Shown in pieces: positions 22,635 through 23,393 of a DNA stretch of 23,393 nt. A model generated the notes under the pieces. It was not told the origin of the DNA. It searched no databases and worked only from the letters and a program-made list of their open reading frames with translations. Source of the stretch: Verrucomicrobiota bacterium (GTDB lineage Bacteria; Verrucomicrobiota; Verrucomicrobiae; Chthoniobacterales; UBA10450); the NCBI GenBank assembly GCA_005887855.1, contig VBQB01000254.1, positions 1-23,393 on the forward strand, read 5' to 3'. Made by a program: the position numbers and the translations under genes. Position 1 is the stretch's first letter; each line of letters opens with the position of its first letter.

Positions 22635-23393
22635 TCACCGAAAGTCATGCGACTCGCTTCCGACGAGTTCTTCGTGCACGAGCGGTCGAATGTCGCGCGT
22701 TTTAATCAGAACAACGTTGTCGGAATTCTGCACTTCGCCTTCGATGAGCAGAAATGCTTCTTCAGTGATCAAAAGACGAAATCGTTCAAACAAGTTTGGA
22801 TCGACAATCGCATTTGAGACGCCGGTCTCATCTTCCAAGCTGATAAAAACAAATCCTTTCGCAGTGCCGGGACGTTGACGGCAAATCACGTTGCCGGCGA
22901 TCTGGATTGTTGCACCGTGGCGCGCGTGCGCCAAATCGATTGCCCGCCAAACGTTCGGCAAACTTTCACGCAAAAGTTTCATCGGATGCGGCCCGGTCGT
23001 CAGGTTCATTGTTTCGTAGTCGGCGCGCACACGCTCGGGCAGCGTCATTGGCACGAGCGGCGATTTCTTGTTTGGGGTAGCGCACGCGTCCCGCGTGTTG
23101 GCGAAAGCGTCCCGCTTTCGCGGACTTTCGAAAGATTGTTTTGGCGAGACGCCGAAACCAGCACGCGAGACGCCTGCGCTACCCAACAGATCATCGTGCA
23201 ACGCTTCTTCGCCGTGCCACATCGCCGCGCGCCGATGATCCGCGAAACAATTGAGGGCCCCGAGCTCCGCCAGCGTGCGCAGTTCTTCCTTCGAAAGCAG
23301 CACGCGCCGCTTGAAATCGTCCAGCGAATCAAATTGTCGATCTTGCCGTTGCCGGACAAGTTCTTCCGCGTGTTCCTGCCGCAATCCGTTCAC
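22635..23393 (-). CDS. dnaE2: Error-prone DNA polymerase DnaE2/ImuC, C-terminal part (runs off the window)
   Basis: The last 252 residues of a C-family DNA polymerase alpha subunit; the gene continues beyond 23393, so the first codon here (GTG) is internal. NGLRQEHAEELVRQR and LSKEELRTLAELGALNCF are the helix-hairpin-helix region; ERVRADYETMNLTTGPHPM and the OB fold CRQRPGTAKGFVFISLEDETG follow, a combination typical of DnaE2/ImuC, the error-prone SOS polymerase that works with ImuA and ImuB. The RPGTAKG wording favours DnaE2 over replicative DnaE1. Residues 71-106 of this fragment are encoded by a palindromic repeat inserted in frame between HDDLL and the SPLVPMT linker, so the reading frame survived the insertion. 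The polymerase active-site aspartates lie outside the window. Confidence 0.9.
   Translation of the reverse strand: MNGLRQEHAEELVRQRQDRQFDSLDDFKRRVLLSKEELRTLAELGALNCFADHRRAAMWHGEEALHDDLLGSAGVSRAGFGVSPKQSFESPRKRDAFANTRDACATPNKKSPLVPMTLPERVRADYETMNLTTGPHPMKLLRESLPNVWRAIDLAHARHGATIQIAGNVICRQRPGTAKGFVFISLEDETGVSNAIVDPNLFERFRLLITEEAFLLIEGEVQNSDNVVLIKTRDIRPLVHEELVGSESHDFR
23075..23184. repeat. REPIN-like palindromic repeat inside the dnaE2 coding region
   Basis: A 110-bp element bounded by GGGTAGCGC (23075-23083) and GCGCTACCC (23176-23184). Internal hairpins are CACGCG-tcc-CGCGTG (23083-23097), GCGAAAGCG-tcc-CGCTTTCGC (23101-23121, 9 bp perfect) and GGCG-aga-CGCC (23143-23153), plus the palindrome CTTTCGAAAG (23125-23134). 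Read on the minus strand it stays open and encodes about 36 residues of DnaE2. It is related in ends and hairpin design to the 22587-22633 element. Confidence 0.8.

Overview
The window is bacterial chromosome, most likely from the Verrucomicrobiota (soil Spartobacteria/Chthoniobacterales-like). This is inferred from gene order, the meso-DAP type MurE, the GuaB3 enzyme, generally weak Shine-Dalgarno sites and the style of palindromic repeats; no marker gene is present to prove it. Most of the window is ordinary housekeeping DNA.

Positions 1-12120, minus strand: a long division and cell wall (dcw) operon read right to left: mraZ, rsmH, ftsL-like, ftsI, murE, murF, mraY, murD, a membrane LysM protein, ftsW, murG and the start of murC, which runs off the left edge. 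Genes are packed with 1-17 bp overlaps or short gaps. The operon begins at a sigma70-like promoter overlapped by 10-bp-phased GTGG boxes, the expected MraZ operator. Together these genes make the UDP-MurNAc-pentapeptide, lipid I and lipid II, and the septal synthase FtsW/FtsI. murD is broken: about 30-40 codons carrying an invariant motif are missing and the frame shifts at the same point.

Positions 12178-17431, plus strand: a secreted protein with an exact 26-residue YD-like repeat; an ExbB/ExbD/TonB-like energy-transduction set; a 79-residue membrane zinc ribbon; a CBS-less IMP dehydrogenase (GuaB3); and the fatty-acid condensing enzyme FabF.

Positions 17564-20002: a tRNA-Gly(UCC), then about 2.3 kb that looks like a small decayed island. 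A degenerate copy of the tRNA 3' end lies at the far side, exactly on the pgsA stop codon. Inside are two damaged minus-strand genes: an alpha/beta hydrolase with a Trp-to-stop TGA, and a TMEM175/DUF1211 membrane protein with a one-base frameshift. No integrase was recognised.

Positions 19998-23393: moaE and pgsA (minus, overlapping by 4 bp), gnd (plus), and the 3' part of an error-prone DNA polymerase gene, dnaE2/imuC (minus), which runs off the right edge. Two related palindromic repeats (GTAGC...GCTAC ends) occur here. One fills the gap between the convergent gnd and dnaE2 genes; the other lies in frame inside dnaE2 and adds about 36 residues.

I found no CRISPR array, no complete transposon and no clear new defence or biosynthetic system. 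The best leads are the coding REPIN-like insertion, the tRNA-flanked decayed island, the lesion in essential murD, and the repeat-protein/Exb-Ton/zinc-ribbon cluster.
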